A DNA stretch of 10,645 nucleotides. It comes from Rickettsia typhi. GTDB lineage: Bacteria; Pseudomonadota; Alphaproteobacteria; Rickettsiales; UBA1997. How positions within the stretch are numbered: the stretch's first letter is position 1; each line of letters begins with the position of its first letter. This document shows, piece after piece, positions 1 to 7,314 of this stretch. The stretch lies in NCBI GenBank assembly GCA_945861125.1, contig CAMASZ010000025.1:1-10645 (forward strand), in the 5' to 3' direction. The notes beneath the pieces were generated by a model, which was not told the origin of the DNA, made no database searches, and saw nothing but the letters and a program-made list of their open reading frames with translations. A program made the translations under genes and the position numbers.

Positions 1-1637
1 ATATTACGATATAAAATTCGATAACTATTATTGTGCCACTGGGGTATTAGATAATATTCTTCTAATAGTTTATTGTCTAGCTTTTTAGATAATAATATTA
101 GTTCACTCTTAGAGTTAGATTTTAGAATTTTGTTTATCAAATCATCAATAGCAACATTATTGATCCCAACTAAATTACGACCACCCTTAATATTTATTTG
201 CGAAGAGTGAAAATATGAATAAAGTTCAGATCCAGGAATTAAAGCCTGTGGAAAAACTGCCGTTATAATATCGTAATCGTAATTATTAATTCTGGTTTGA
301 TACTGATTTTCTTCAACAAATTTTATCTTAGCTTTAATACCAAGTTTCTTTAGATTATTAATAAATGGAGCAATAATCATTTCAAAAGTTTTTTGATCGA
401 TTAAAAACTCTATTTCGATTAATTCATTTTTAGAGTTATATAAATTATTTTTAAAAATTTTGTAACCCGAGTTGGTTAATATTTTTTTAGCTTCAATTAA
501 GTTTTCACGATTAAAGCCATCAGCTAAAGATTTTGGCAATTGAAAATCTTTATATCCAAAATTAGAATTAGCAAAATAACTGTTGGTTCTAATATATGAA
601 TTATAAAAAATATTTTTTTTTAGCCACTCAAAATCAAAAGCCAAGGTAATAGCTTTGCGTAAGTTTATATCATGAAATTTTTGCCTTCGCATATTAAAAA
701 TAAAAGCTTGCATTGGCGCTGGAAGGGAATGTTTAATTTCTTCTTTAATGATTTCGCCATTTTTTACAGCTTCTATATTATATAAATTGGCCCAATTTCT
801 TGCGACATTTTCTTGACGAAAATCATATTTTTGTGACTTAAATGCCTCGACCAGAACATTAGCGTCATGATAATAATCAAAAGTTATTTTATCAAAGTTA
901 TATCTTCCTTTATTTACCGCTAAATCTTTTGCCCAATAGTTTTTAACTCTTTCATAAGTTATTGATTTATTTGCTTTAACCTCAGATATTTTGTAAGGTC
1001 CGGATCCTAATGGCGGAAGCATTGAGGTTTTTTGAAAATCTATTTTTTCATAAAAATGTTTAGGTAAAACGGGAAGCGAGGATACTAGAATTGGTAAATC
1101 ACGGTTCTTGTTGTTCTTAAAATTAAATTTAACATGAAAATCATTTATTTTTTCTACTGATTTAACATCTCTAAAACTCATTTTATAAGATGGATGTCCT
1201 TCGCTAATTAGTTTATTAAAAGTAAAAATAACGTCATCGGCAGTTATTTTTTTACCATCATGAAAATATGCATTTTTTCTTAATTTAAATTCAATTGACA
1301 TTTTGTCCGATGATAATTTGATTTTTGATGCCACTAAACCATATCTTGATGAAATTTCATCATCACTACCTTCGGTTAGACTGTCATATATATAAGATAA
1401 GCTGGAGGCGGAAATTCCTTTTAAAATAAATTGATTTAGAGAATTAAAACCTCCTTCTACTCCAAATTTGACATGACCACCTTTTTTTGCTAAAATGTCA
1501 ACATAATCAAAATTTTTAAAATTTTCTTGATATTTTAGGTCGCCAAATATTGAAATACCGTGCTTAAAATCTTGATTGGCAAAAGAATTATTTGACCATA
1601 TTAATAATATGGTTATTATTAGTAAATTTTTTAACAT
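1..1637 (-). CDS. YejA-like extracellular solute-binding protein, family 5 (3' end outside window)
   Basis: Periplasmic binding component of a peptide-type ABC importer, closest by motif to YejA. I translated the minus strand from the ATG at 1637. It stays open for 545 codons to the window edge with no stop, so the C-terminus is missing; E. coli YejA is about 600 residues. A Sec signal peptide is visible: basic MLKN, a hydrophobic stretch at residues 5-14, and a likely cut after Ala20 (SFA|NQ). There is no lipobox cysteine, so the mature protein should be soluble in the periplasm. Family-5 signatures include FHDGKKITADDVIFTFN (about residues 125-141) and PPLGSGPYKI (208-217). YejA-type signatures further in are FNMRRQKF, DFEWL and NSYFANS. 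Near the visible end is PQWHN. Permease and ATPase genes would be expected beyond the left edge, but this is not seen. It starts 26 bp from ribF in divergent orientation. Substrate (oligopeptide or microcin-C-like) is inferred from the family only. Confidence 0.9.
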   Translation of the reverse strand, partial: MLKNLLIITILLIWSNNSFANQDFKHGISIFGDLKYQENFKNFDYVDILAKKGGHVKFGVEGGFNSLNQFILKGISASSLSYIYDSLTEGSDDEISSRYGLVASKIKLSSDKMSIEFKLRKNAYFHDGKKITADDVIFTFNKLISEGHPSYKMSFRDVKSVEKINDFHVKFNFKNNKNRDLPILVSSLPVLPKHFYEKIDFQKTSMLPPLGSGPYKISEVKANKSITYERVKNYWAKDLAVNKGRYNFDKITFDYYHDANVLVEAFKSQKYDFRQENVARNWANLYNIEAVKNGEIIKEEIKHSLPAPMQAFIFNMRRQKFHDINLRKAITLAFDFEWLKKNIFYNSYIRTNSYFANSNFGYKDFQLPKSLADGFNRENLIEAKKILTNSGYKIFKNNLYNSKNELIEIEFLIDQKTFEMIIAPFINNLKKLGIKAKIKFVEENQYQTRINNYDYDIITAVFPQALIPGSELYSYFHSSQINIKGGRNLVGINNVAIDDLINKILKSNSKSELILLSKKLDNKLLEEYYLIPQWHNNSYRILYRN

Positions 1638-1663
1638 TTTTTAAAGACTTATATTTTTTATTA

Positions 1664-2590
1664 ATGATTCTAATTCGTTCACTTAATCAGATAAGTAAAA
1701 CTATTAATGAATGTTGTTTAACAGTTGGTAATTTTGATGGTTTGCATCAAGGGCATTTAGAAATTATAAATAAGGTTAAAGATATTGCCCAAGAAAAAAA
1801 ATTATCTTCGGCTCTTTTAACTTTTCAACCTCATCCACTTTCATTTATAAAAAAAAATTATCAACAAGATTTTATAATTACTAACCTAGCTACAAAAATT
1901 GATATAATCAAAAAACTTGGAATTGATTATTTGATTATTCTTAAATTTGATAAGAATTTTGCTGATATTAGTGCTAAAGATTTTATAGACGAAATCTTAA
2001 TTAAAAAACTTAACACTAAACATTTAGTAATTGGTTATAATTTTAATTTTGGAAAAAATCGTGAGGGAAATATTGAAACTTTAAAAAAAACAACAATTAA
2101 CTTAAATCAAGTTGATCCTGTTATGGTAAAGTTAGATAATCAAGAAATAACATCTTCTTCAACAAATATAAGAAACCTAATCAAGGAAGGAAATTTTGAT
2201 TTTGTAAATAAAATTTTAACTAAAAATTTTACAATTTCTGGCACTGTTAACTATGGTCAAAAACTTGCGACAAAAATTGGTTTTCCAACATTAAATATAA
2301 TGCCAAAGCCATTTATGATAAAGCCAAAATTTGGAGTTTATAAAACAAAAACTTTTATACCATCTTTAAAAAAAGTTTTTCCATCAATAACAAATTTTGG
2401 AATTAAGCCCACAATTAATTATGGCGGTCAACCAATATATGAAACCCATATACCGAATTTTTCTGAAAATATTTACGAACAAAAAATCTATATTGAATTT
2501 ATAAATTTTATAAGAGAAGAGAAGATTTTTTCTAATGTTGAAGATCTTAAGAAGCAAATAAGTAAAGATATTTTTGAATGCAATTTATGA
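1664..2590 (+). CDS. ribF: Bifunctional riboflavin kinase / FAD synthetase
   Basis: Cytoplasmic enzyme that phosphorylates riboflavin to FMN and adenylates FMN to FAD. With the start at 1664 the protein is 308 residues, normal for the family. An in-frame ATG at 1592 would add 24 hydrophobic residues inside the divergent yejA gene, so I prefer 1664. The N-terminal adenylyltransferase half shows VGNFDGLHQGH (residues 21-31), FQPHP (54-58), IGYNFNFGKNREG (123-135) and SSSTNIR (164-170). The C-terminal kinase half shows GTVNYGQ (193-199), GFPTLNI (206-212, usual flavin/ATP motif), PKFGVY (221-226), NFGIKPT (244-250) and YETHI (259-263), where Glu260 is the expected catalytic residue. The usual GR before LGFPTaN is replaced by ATK, a modest deviation. 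There is no clear Shine-Dalgarno sequence, as elsewhere in this window. It converges with the S49 peptidase gene, 52 bp apart. Confidence 0.95.
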   Translation: MILIRSLNQISKTINECCLTVGNFDGLHQGHLEIINKVKDIAQEKKLSSALLTFQPHPLSFIKKNYQQDFIITNLATKIDIIKKLGIDYLIILKFDKNFADISAKDFIDEILIKKLNTKHLVIGYNFNFGKNREGNIETLKKTTINLNQVDPVMVKLDNQEITSSSTNIRNLIKEGNFDFVNKILTKNFTISGTVNYGQKLATKIGFPTLNIMPKPFMIKPKFGVYKTKTFIPSLKKVFPSITNFGIKPTINYGGQPIYETHIPNFSENIYEQKIYIEFINFIREEKIFSNVEDLKKQISKDIFECNL

Positions 2591-2642
2591 CTATCTAAAT
2601 ATAATTGTAATAATATTTCCTGCATTTAATTTGGAAAAATAG

Positions 2643-3506
2643 TTATAATCCAAATCGATTAAAAATAATTTTTTCTTCTATTTTATTAATTGTAGCTTCA
2701 ATTGAATTTAATTTATCAGAAAATAAATTTTTTAGAAAAGATTTTTTGGTAACAACGTTTACAAATTCAATATCATCACCATACTTTTCCTGCATTTTAG
2801 ATCTCATATTAGCAATACCATCAATTAAGCCAAGCTTTAAAGCAGTTTTTCCTGACCAAAATGCTCCGGTAAAAATATTTTCTTCATCATCATTTAGTTT
2901 ATTCATTCTTCTTGCTCTTACAATTTCCTTAAACTCATCAAAAATATCTTTTTGTGCAAGTTTAAGAATCTTTATATTATCTTCATCCTCAGGTAAAAAT
3001 GGATCCAATATAGCTTTATTTTTTCCTTCGGTATAAATTCTGCGATCAATACCAATTTTTTTGATTAACTCAACAAATCCAAAGCTAGAGAAAATTACTC
3101 CTATTGAACCTATAATTGAAGAATTATGTGCGTATATTTCATCGCCAGATAGTAATAACCAATAGCCACCTGAAGCAGAAAGATCTTGAGCAAAAGTGAA
3201 TACAGGAATTTTCTTTTTAGTAGAAAGTTCTCTAATGTAGTTATATATTAATTCTGATTGAACAGGTGATCCTCCTGGAGAATTTATAGAAATTGCTACC
3301 GCTTTAATGTTTTTTATTTCAAAAGCTTTTTTAATAAGAGGTGCACAATTATTAAAATTAATTCCTGATTCAAATTTTGAGTCTTTGCCAATAACTCCAT
3401 TTAAATAAAGGCACGCCACTTTTTCATTTTGATCAATTTTTAAAATTTTCCTAAAAAATAGCTTAATTTTTAGGATTTTGTTATTGCTGATCTTGCATTT
3501 CTTCAT
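2643..3506 (-). CDS. S49 family serine peptidase (SppA/SohB-like)
   Basis: Peptidase of the signal-peptide-peptidase A family, 287 residues, the single-domain size common in alphaproteobacteria rather than the double-length E. coli SppA. Visible motifs are INSPGGS (residues 74-80), the nucleophile motif SASGGYW (110-116, Ser112 expected as nucleophile) and YTEGKNKAILDPF (158-170, Lys164 expected as general base), so the Ser-Lys dyad looks intact. The N-terminus is strongly basic (KKCK, KLFFRK) with no clear transmembrane helix, so it may be cytoplasmic or peripheral to the membrane. In the family it degrades cleaved signal peptides or membrane-associated peptides; this is inferred, not shown. 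It is the last gene of the leuC-MFS-peptidase operon. Its start lies inside the 3' end of the MFS gene (26 bp overlap), suggesting translational coupling. There is no other ATG before residue 234, so this start is well supported. Confidence 0.9.
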   Translation of the reverse strand: MKKCKISNNKILKIKLFFRKILKIDQNEKVACLYLNGVIGKDSKFESGINFNNCAPLIKKAFEIKNIKAVAISINSPGGSPVQSELIYNYIRELSTKKKIPVFTFAQDLSASGGYWLLLSGDEIYAHNSSIIGSIGVIFSSFGFVELIKKIGIDRRIYTEGKNKAILDPFLPEDEDNIKILKLAQKDIFDEFKEIVRARRMNKLNDDEENIFTGAFWSGKTALKLGLIDGIANMRSKMQEKYGDDIEFVNVVTKKSFLKNLFSDKLNSIEATINKIEEKIIFNRFGL

Positions 3507-4800
3507 TTTGTGTTTTTTTAAATATTGAGAAATCTTTAATTCGGATTTGATTTTTTACTATTTTTTTTAAGTAGTCAAAGAAACAAAATAATAAAAATAT
3601 AAATAAAATTGAACCAATTGAGATCCATAAACCTTTATATTCAAAGTTTTTAATTAAATAGCCAGTAGTGAACAAACCAAAGATATTTCCAATTAAGGCA
3701 ATTCTAGTAAAAGCACTGTTTGCAGCTAATCTTTGAGATGATTTATATTTTTCACTAATTAAAACTAAAGTTGGTAATTTTATACCAGATAAACATCCAA
3801 ATAAAATAAAAAATAAACTATAATTATGATAAATATCGTTATTATTATAAATTCTAATTATTACAAAAATTGAAATTACCGTAAAAAAAATCATTAGAAA
3901 TCTTTTGCTAAAAAAATTAGATATGTAACCAATTGGTAAATAAAATATAGTTCCAAATAGCATTGAAGAAAGCAATAAGGAAGCTTCTTCTTTTGACATT
4001 CCAGATCTTATACCATAAATTATACAAAAAGCACTACATGAAGACATTGCATAGCTAAATGAAAAACCAGAAAACATAATTTTTGGTGAATTAGCTATAT
4101 ATCTCCAGATTCCTATTTTCTTTTGTTCGCGAACTATTGAATCAACTTTTCTTAGTCTTTTTAATGGTACAATTGACAATAAATACAGGAAAGAAGCAAT
4201 TGCAAAAGTATAAAAACTATCAGAAGTTTTTATTGTATTAATAATAATTGGACCCAAGCTGTTTCCAATTGCAACAAGCATAGTGCCAAAAGAAATAACC
4301 ATAGCACGAATTTTTACTGGTGTAATATCAACCATAGCCGTATTTCTTGTAACACTACAGCTAAATAAAGATGTTCCTAAAGCGTATATAGTAATTATCC
4401 ATAGTGGATAATTTATAAATTTATAAAGCAGTAGCGCGCATATTGAAGCAATTATACTGGCTATATATATGGTATTAATTAAGCCAGTTTTTTGGCCAAA
4501 TGAAGGAAGAAATCTTGAAAATATAACTCCGGCACCAATTTGAGTTACAATAGATAATGAAATTAAAATTTCATTTTTAACATTAGCTTCCAAACGAATT
4601 GCTATCATTACCATCAACATTCCGTATGCAAGTGATGATAAAAAGATGGAGCTAAACACCATTAATAAATCTTCAATTAGAACAATATTCCATGAGGATT
4701 CATTTACTTTTTTTTCTACCGCAAGAGGGGAGAAGCCTGAGTCAGTAAAGTCATAGGTACGTGACGACAGGTCTTTTTTATTGCGATAAAAAATCAACAT
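3481..4800 (-). CDS. Major facilitator superfamily (MFS) transporter, substrate unknown
   Basis: Inner-membrane transporter of 439 residues with about twelve hydrophobic segments in two groups of six. The first group lies roughly at residues 40-68, 78-98, 108-126, 131-150, 165-188 and 195-213. A basic cytoplasmic loop follows (about 214-237, KRLRK), then a second group near 241-263, 273-295, 300-317, 327-346, 364-385 and 390-411. Typical MFS features are the arginine-containing loop PVKIRAMVISFGTM after helix 4 and the GNSLGPIII stretch in helix 5. The N-terminus has an unusual hydrophilic lead of about 38 residues before the first helix, and the C-terminal tail is charged. It starts 2 bp after the leuC stop and overlaps the peptidase gene by 26 bp, so it is almost certainly co-transcribed with both. 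The sequence does not reveal the substrate. Being behind leuC hints at a metabolite or amino-acid role, but that is guilt by association only. Confidence 0.85.
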   Translation of the reverse strand: MLIFYRNKKDLSSRTYDFTDSGFSPLAVEKKVNESSWNIVLIEDLLMVFSSIFLSSLAYGMLMVMIAIRLEANVKNEILISLSIVTQIGAGVIFSRFLPSFGQKTGLINTIYIASIIASICALLLYKFINYPLWIITIYALGTSLFSCSVTRNTAMVDITPVKIRAMVISFGTMLVAIGNSLGPIIINTIKTSDSFYTFAIASFLYLLSIVPLKRLRKVDSIVREQKKIGIWRYIANSPKIMFSGFSFSYAMSSCSAFCIIYGIRSGMSKEEASLLLSSMLFGTIFYLPIGYISNFFSKRFLMIFFTVISIFVIIRIYNNNDIYHNYSLFFILFGCLSGIKLPTLVLISEKYKSSQRLAANSAFTRIALIGNIFGLFTTGYLIKNFEYKGLWISIGSILFIFLLFCFFDYLKKIVKNQIRIKDFSIFKKTQNEEMQDQQ

Positions 4801-4802
4801 AC

Positions 4803-6218
4803 TTATCTGAATTTTCTAATGTCTGTTAAGTGCCCAGTAATCGCTGACAAGGCTGCCATTGCTGGACTCATTAGATGAGTTCTACCTCCTCGTCCTTGAC
4901 GACCTTCAAAGTTTCTATTAGAAGTTGAGGCACATCTTTCTTGAAATTCTAATTTATCTGCGTTCATTGCTAAACACATTGAGCATCCCGGTTCTCGCCA
5001 TTGAAATCCTGAATTGGTAAATATTTTGTCTAAACCTTCTTTTTCTGCTTGTTCTTTGACTAAGCCAGATCCAGGAACGATCATTGCCAATTTAATATTT
5101 TTAGCAACTTTTTTTCCATTTACCACTTTAGCAACTTCTCGTAGATCTTCAATTCTGCCATTGGTACAAGAGCCAATAAAGATTTTATCTAGTTTTATTT
5201 CTTCTAAATTCATTCCTGATTTTAAACCCATATATTCAAGAGATCTTTTTACCGCTTCCTGCTTATTTTTTTCTTTAAAATCTTCGGGAAAAGGAACTTT
5301 AGAGCTAATTGGTAATGCATCCTCAGGGCTAGTTCCCCAAGTTACATATGGCTCTATTTCTTCTGCCTTTAGGTGAATTTCTTTGTCATAAATTGCGTTG
5401 CTGTCAGACTTTAAAGTGCGCCAATATTTTACAGCATTTTCCCAATTTTGATCTTTTGGAGCCAATGGTCTGTTTTTAATATATGAGTAAGTTATTTCAT
5501 CTGGAGCTATTAATCCCGCTCTTGCTCCGGCTTCAATTGACATATTGCAAATTGTCATTCTACTTTCCATAGAAAGTGATTCTATTGTTGAACCAGCATA
5601 TTCAATTACGTATCCTGTAGCTCCTGCGGTACCAACCTTGGAAATTATTGCTAGAATCAAATCTTTGGCAGTAACTCCAAGTGATAGTTTGCCGTCAACT
5701 TTTATCAAAAAATTTTTAGCTCTTTTTTGAATTAATGTTTGCGTTGCAAGAACATGTTCAACTTCGGATGTTCCAATACCGAATGCTAGAGCTCCAAATG
5801 CCCCGTGTGTTGAAGTATGACTGTCGCCACAAACAATTACCATACCTGGTTGAGTAAATCCTTGTTCGGGACCAACTATATGAACAATTCCTTGTTTTTT
5901 ATCATCTAAATCAAAGTATTTTATTCCAAATTCTTGACAATTTTTTTCTAAAGTTTCAACTTGGATTCTTGAAGTTTTGTCTTTAATTCCACTACTGCCA
6001 TGATGACGATCTTCAGGGGTTGTAGGAACATTATGATCTGCAACTGCTAAATGAAACTCCGGATGACGAGGTTTACGATTAGTCATTCTTAAACCTTCAA
6101 AGGCCTGTGGAGAGGTTACTTCGTGAATTAGCTGTCGATCAACATATATAAGACTTGAATCTTCATTATCATCAATTAAGTGTTGTTCCCATATCTTATC
6201 ATAAAGTGTTTTTGGCAT
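4803..6218 (-). CDS. leuC: 3-isopropylmalate dehydratase, large subunit
   Basis: Catalyses the isomerisation of 2-isopropylmalate to 3-isopropylmalate in leucine synthesis, as the large partner of LeuD. The protein is 471 residues, the usual length for proteobacterial LeuC. It starts [10 protein letters not shown] and carries [10 protein letters not shown] (residues 40-49), VADHNVPT (59-66), [20 protein letters not shown] (130-149) and the three expected [4Fe-4S] ligands: Cys351 in SCTNGR and Cys412/Cys415 in GCSMC. The C-terminal region has [20 protein letters not shown], typical of the family. It is the first gene of a minus-strand operon followed by an MFS transporter and an S49 peptidase. 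leuD and leuB are not in this window, so the pathway genes are dispersed or leuD lies elsewhere. A plausible promoter lies 77-105 bp upstream of the start. No leucine-rich leader peptide is present. Confidence 0.97.
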   Translation of the reverse strand: MPKTLYDKIWEQHLIDDNEDSSLIYVDRQLIHEVTSPQAFEGLRMTNRKPRHPEFHLAVADHNVPTTPEDRHHGSSGIKDKTSRIQVETLEKNCQEFGIKYFDLDDKKQGIVHIVGPEQGFTQPGMVIVCGDSHTSTHGAFGALAFGIGTSEVEHVLATQTLIQKRAKNFLIKVDGKLSLGVTAKDLILAIISKVGTAGATGYVIEYAGSTIESLSMESRMTICNMSIEAGARAGLIAPDEITYSYIKNRPLAPKDQNWENAVKYWRTLKSDSNAIYDKEIHLKAEEIEPYVTWGTSPEDALPISSKVPFPEDFKEKNKQEAVKRSLEYMGLKSGMNLEEIKLDKIFIGSCTNGRIEDLREVAKVVNGKKVAKNIKLAMIVPGSGLVKEQAEKEGLDKIFTNSGFQWREPGCSMCLAMNADKLEFQERCASTSNRNFEGRQGRGGRTHLMSPAMAALSAITGHLTDIRKFR

Positions 6219-6246
6219 ATTTAAATAAAAAAAATTATTAAAAAAT

Positions 6247-6261
6247 TTGAATTTTATTCAA
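6247..6261. repeat. Short palindrome TTGAAT-N3-ATTCAA in leuC leader
   Basis: Perfect 6-bp inverted repeat with a 3-base centre, 29 bp before the leuC start codon. If the promoter at 6295-6323 is right, it lies in the 5' untranslated leader. It could be an operator or a small RNA hairpin, or chance in AT-rich DNA. Confidence 0.4.
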
Positions 6262-6294
6262 GAAAACATATAAAATCAATTTCAAGTTTTATTA

Positions 6295-6323
6295 ATTATA
6301 CTAAATCTTGTCTTTAAATTGAA
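6295..6323 (-). promoter_or_regulatory. Candidate sigma-70 promoter of leuC operon
   Basis: On the minus strand there is a perfect -10 hexamer TATAAT (plus-strand 6295-6300) and, after a 17-bp spacer, a weak -35 TTCAAT (6318-6323, three of six matches). Transcription would begin near 6288, giving a leader of about 70 nt before the leuC ATG. The very AT-rich background makes chance TATAAT matches common, so confidence is limited. Confidence 0.4.
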
Positions 6324-6329
6324 TTTCAA
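6319..6329. repeat. Palindrome TTGAATTTCAA over the candidate leuC -35
   Basis: Perfect 11-bp dyad (TTGAA-T-TTCAA) overlapping the candidate -35 element of leuC. The same half-sites recur in the palindrome at 6247-6261. Its position would suit a repressor or activator site, but no regulator is identified. Confidence 0.35.
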
Positions 6330-6354
6330 CAAAATAATTTTCAAGATAAAAATA

Positions 6355-6378
6355 TAAGCTATATTCAAATATAGCTTA
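6355..6378. terminator. Perfect 10-bp hairpin, possible bidirectional terminator
   Basis: TAAGCTATAT (6355-6364) and ATATAGCTTA (6369-6378) form a perfect 10-bp stem with a TCAA loop. On the plus strand it is followed by GG and then T-rich sequence (6382-6394, interrupted by AA). On the minus strand it is followed by TATTTTTATC. This is the layout of an intrinsic terminator, though the stem has only two G-C pairs. Oddly, it lies between two divergent genes, where no annotated transcript ends. Confidence 0.35.
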
Positions 6379-6384
6379 GGATTT

Positions 6385-6408
6385 TTAATTTTTTGTTTAA
6401 AAAATTAA
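6385..6408. repeat. Second perfect 10-bp A/T-only hairpin
   Basis: TTAATTTTTT (6385-6394) and AAAAAATTAA (6399-6408) form a perfect 10-bp stem with a GTTT loop, just 6 bp from the previous hairpin. All pairs are A-T, so an RNA stem would be weak. Its left arm is also the T-tract that would serve the first hairpin as a terminator on the plus strand. Confidence 0.35.
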
Positions 6409-6497
6409 GTTAAAATTCAATAATTTTCTAAACAAATTCTGTAATTAATTTCTTAACGCGAAATATAGAGCAGAATTTAAAATATGTATTTGGTTAT

Positions 6498-7301
6498 ATG
6501 CGAATTTTATTTTGTGGTGATGTTGTTGGTAGGACAGGAAGAAGCGCGGTATGTAGTAATTTATTAACTTTAAAAAATAAATATAAAATTGACTTTACAA
6601 TAGTTAATTGCGATAACTCTTCAGGTGGCTTTGGAATTAATCGTAACAGTGAACAAGAATTTTTAAAGGCAGGTGTTGATGTTCTAACGGCAGGGGATCA
6701 CGTATGGGATCAAAAAGAAGTTACTACTTTCATTAATCAATCAAAAAGCTTGCTTCGTCCATTAAATTTTCCTAGATCTTGTCCTGGAGTGGGAGCAAGA
6801 ATATTTTTAACCCACAATAATAAAAAAATATTAGTTATCCATCTACTTGGTCAAATTTTTATAAAGTATAGTTTAAACTGTCCATTTGAGGCAGTAGAAG
6901 AAGTAATAAAAAATAACCCTCTAAAAAAGGAAGTCGATGCAATTTTTGTAGATTTTCATGCTGAAGCAACTTCTGAAAAAATGGCAATGGGAAAATTTTT
7001 AGATGGAAGAGTTAGCGCGGTTGTTGGCTCTCATACTCATATACCAACTAATGATTGTCATATTATGAAATTAGGAACTGCCTATCAAACCGATGCAGGA
7101 ATGTGTGGTGATTATGACTCGGTTATAGGTATGGAAAAAACAGTGCCGTTGCAAATGTTTATTCATAAGCGTAAATTTGACAAAATGGAGCCTGCAAAGG
7201 GTGAGGCCACTATCTGTGGTTCTGTAGTTGAAATTAATGATAAAACTGGTCTTGCTACAGAAATTTTTCCAATTAAAATTAATGGAATTATTGGTGATTA
7301 A
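6498..7301 (+). CDS. YmdB-like metallophosphoesterase (TIGR00282 family)
   Basis: Dinuclear-metal phosphoesterase; Bacillus YmdB hydrolyses 2',3'-cyclic nucleotides, but the alphaproteobacterial role is not established. The length of 267 residues is normal. Motifs in order are GDVVGRTGR (residues 7-15, Asp8 a metal ligand), VNCDNSSGGFGI (36-47), TAGDHVWDQKE (64-74), DFHAEATSEK (152-161, His154) and GSHTHIPTND (177-186, His179 and His181). Against B. subtilis YmdB the ligands Asp8, Asn40 and the three histidines are kept. The catalytic-site Glu39 is Asp here and Asn67 is Asp. Both changes are conservative and may be lineage-specific. It is first in a plus-strand cluster, 13 bp ahead of yebC, a pairing I recall as common in alphaproteobacteria. 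The start has no Shine-Dalgarno sequence, but MRILFCGDVVG is the expected N-terminus. Confidence 0.92.
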   Translation: MRILFCGDVVGRTGRSAVCSNLLTLKNKYKIDFTIVNCDNSSGGFGINRNSEQEFLKAGVDVLTAGDHVWDQKEVTTFINQSKSLLRPLNFPRSCPGVGARIFLTHNNKKILVIHLLGQIFIKYSLNCPFEAVEEVIKNNPLKKEVDAIFVDFHAEATSEKMAMGKFLDGRVSAVVGSHTHIPTNDCHIMKLGTAYQTDAGMCGDYDSVIGMEKTVPLQMFIHKRKFDKMEPAKGEATICGSVVEINDKTGLATEIFPIKINGIIGD

Positions 7302-7314
7302 TTAATTCATAATT

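Larger units (their letters stand above)
6219..6497. other. Divergent intergenic region between leuC and the ymdB-like gene
   Basis: This 279-bp spacer, over 80% A+T, separates two divergent operons and is the longest non-coding stretch in the window. It holds a candidate leuC promoter, two adjacent perfect 10-bp hairpins, two short TTGAA/TTCAA palindromes and six TTCAA copies on the plus strand. I found no tRNA-like fold, no credible small gene and no convincing sigma-70 promoter for the plus-strand operon. Neither leuC nor the ymdB-like gene has a visible Shine-Dalgarno sequence. Confidence 0.9.

Noticed and set aside
1592-1663. Upstream in-frame extension of ribF from the ATG at 1592
   Set aside because: It would add a hydrophobic stretch absent from cytosolic RibF and overlap the yejA signal-peptide codons; the 308-residue form matches the family length.
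2615-2638. Possible terminator hairpin (TTTCC...GGAAA) between convergent ribF and the S49 peptidase gene
   Set aside because: Only a 5-bp stem with a loop of about 11 bases and no clear T-tract; within chance for this composition.
2746-3036. Plus-strand open frame of 96 codons opposite the S49 peptidase gene
   Set aside because: Antisense to a gene with intact catalytic motifs; its translation shows no recognisable family features.
5014-5730. Two plus-strand open frames (5014-5376 and 5545-5730) opposite leuC
   Set aside because: Both are shadows of a highly conserved leuC sequence and have no start context or family motifs.
6258-6269. Tiny minus-strand ORF (Met-Phe-Ser-stop) in the leuC leader as an attenuation peptide
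   Set aside because: It has no leucine codons and only three sense codons; no leader peptide with a leucine run exists on this strand of the spacer.
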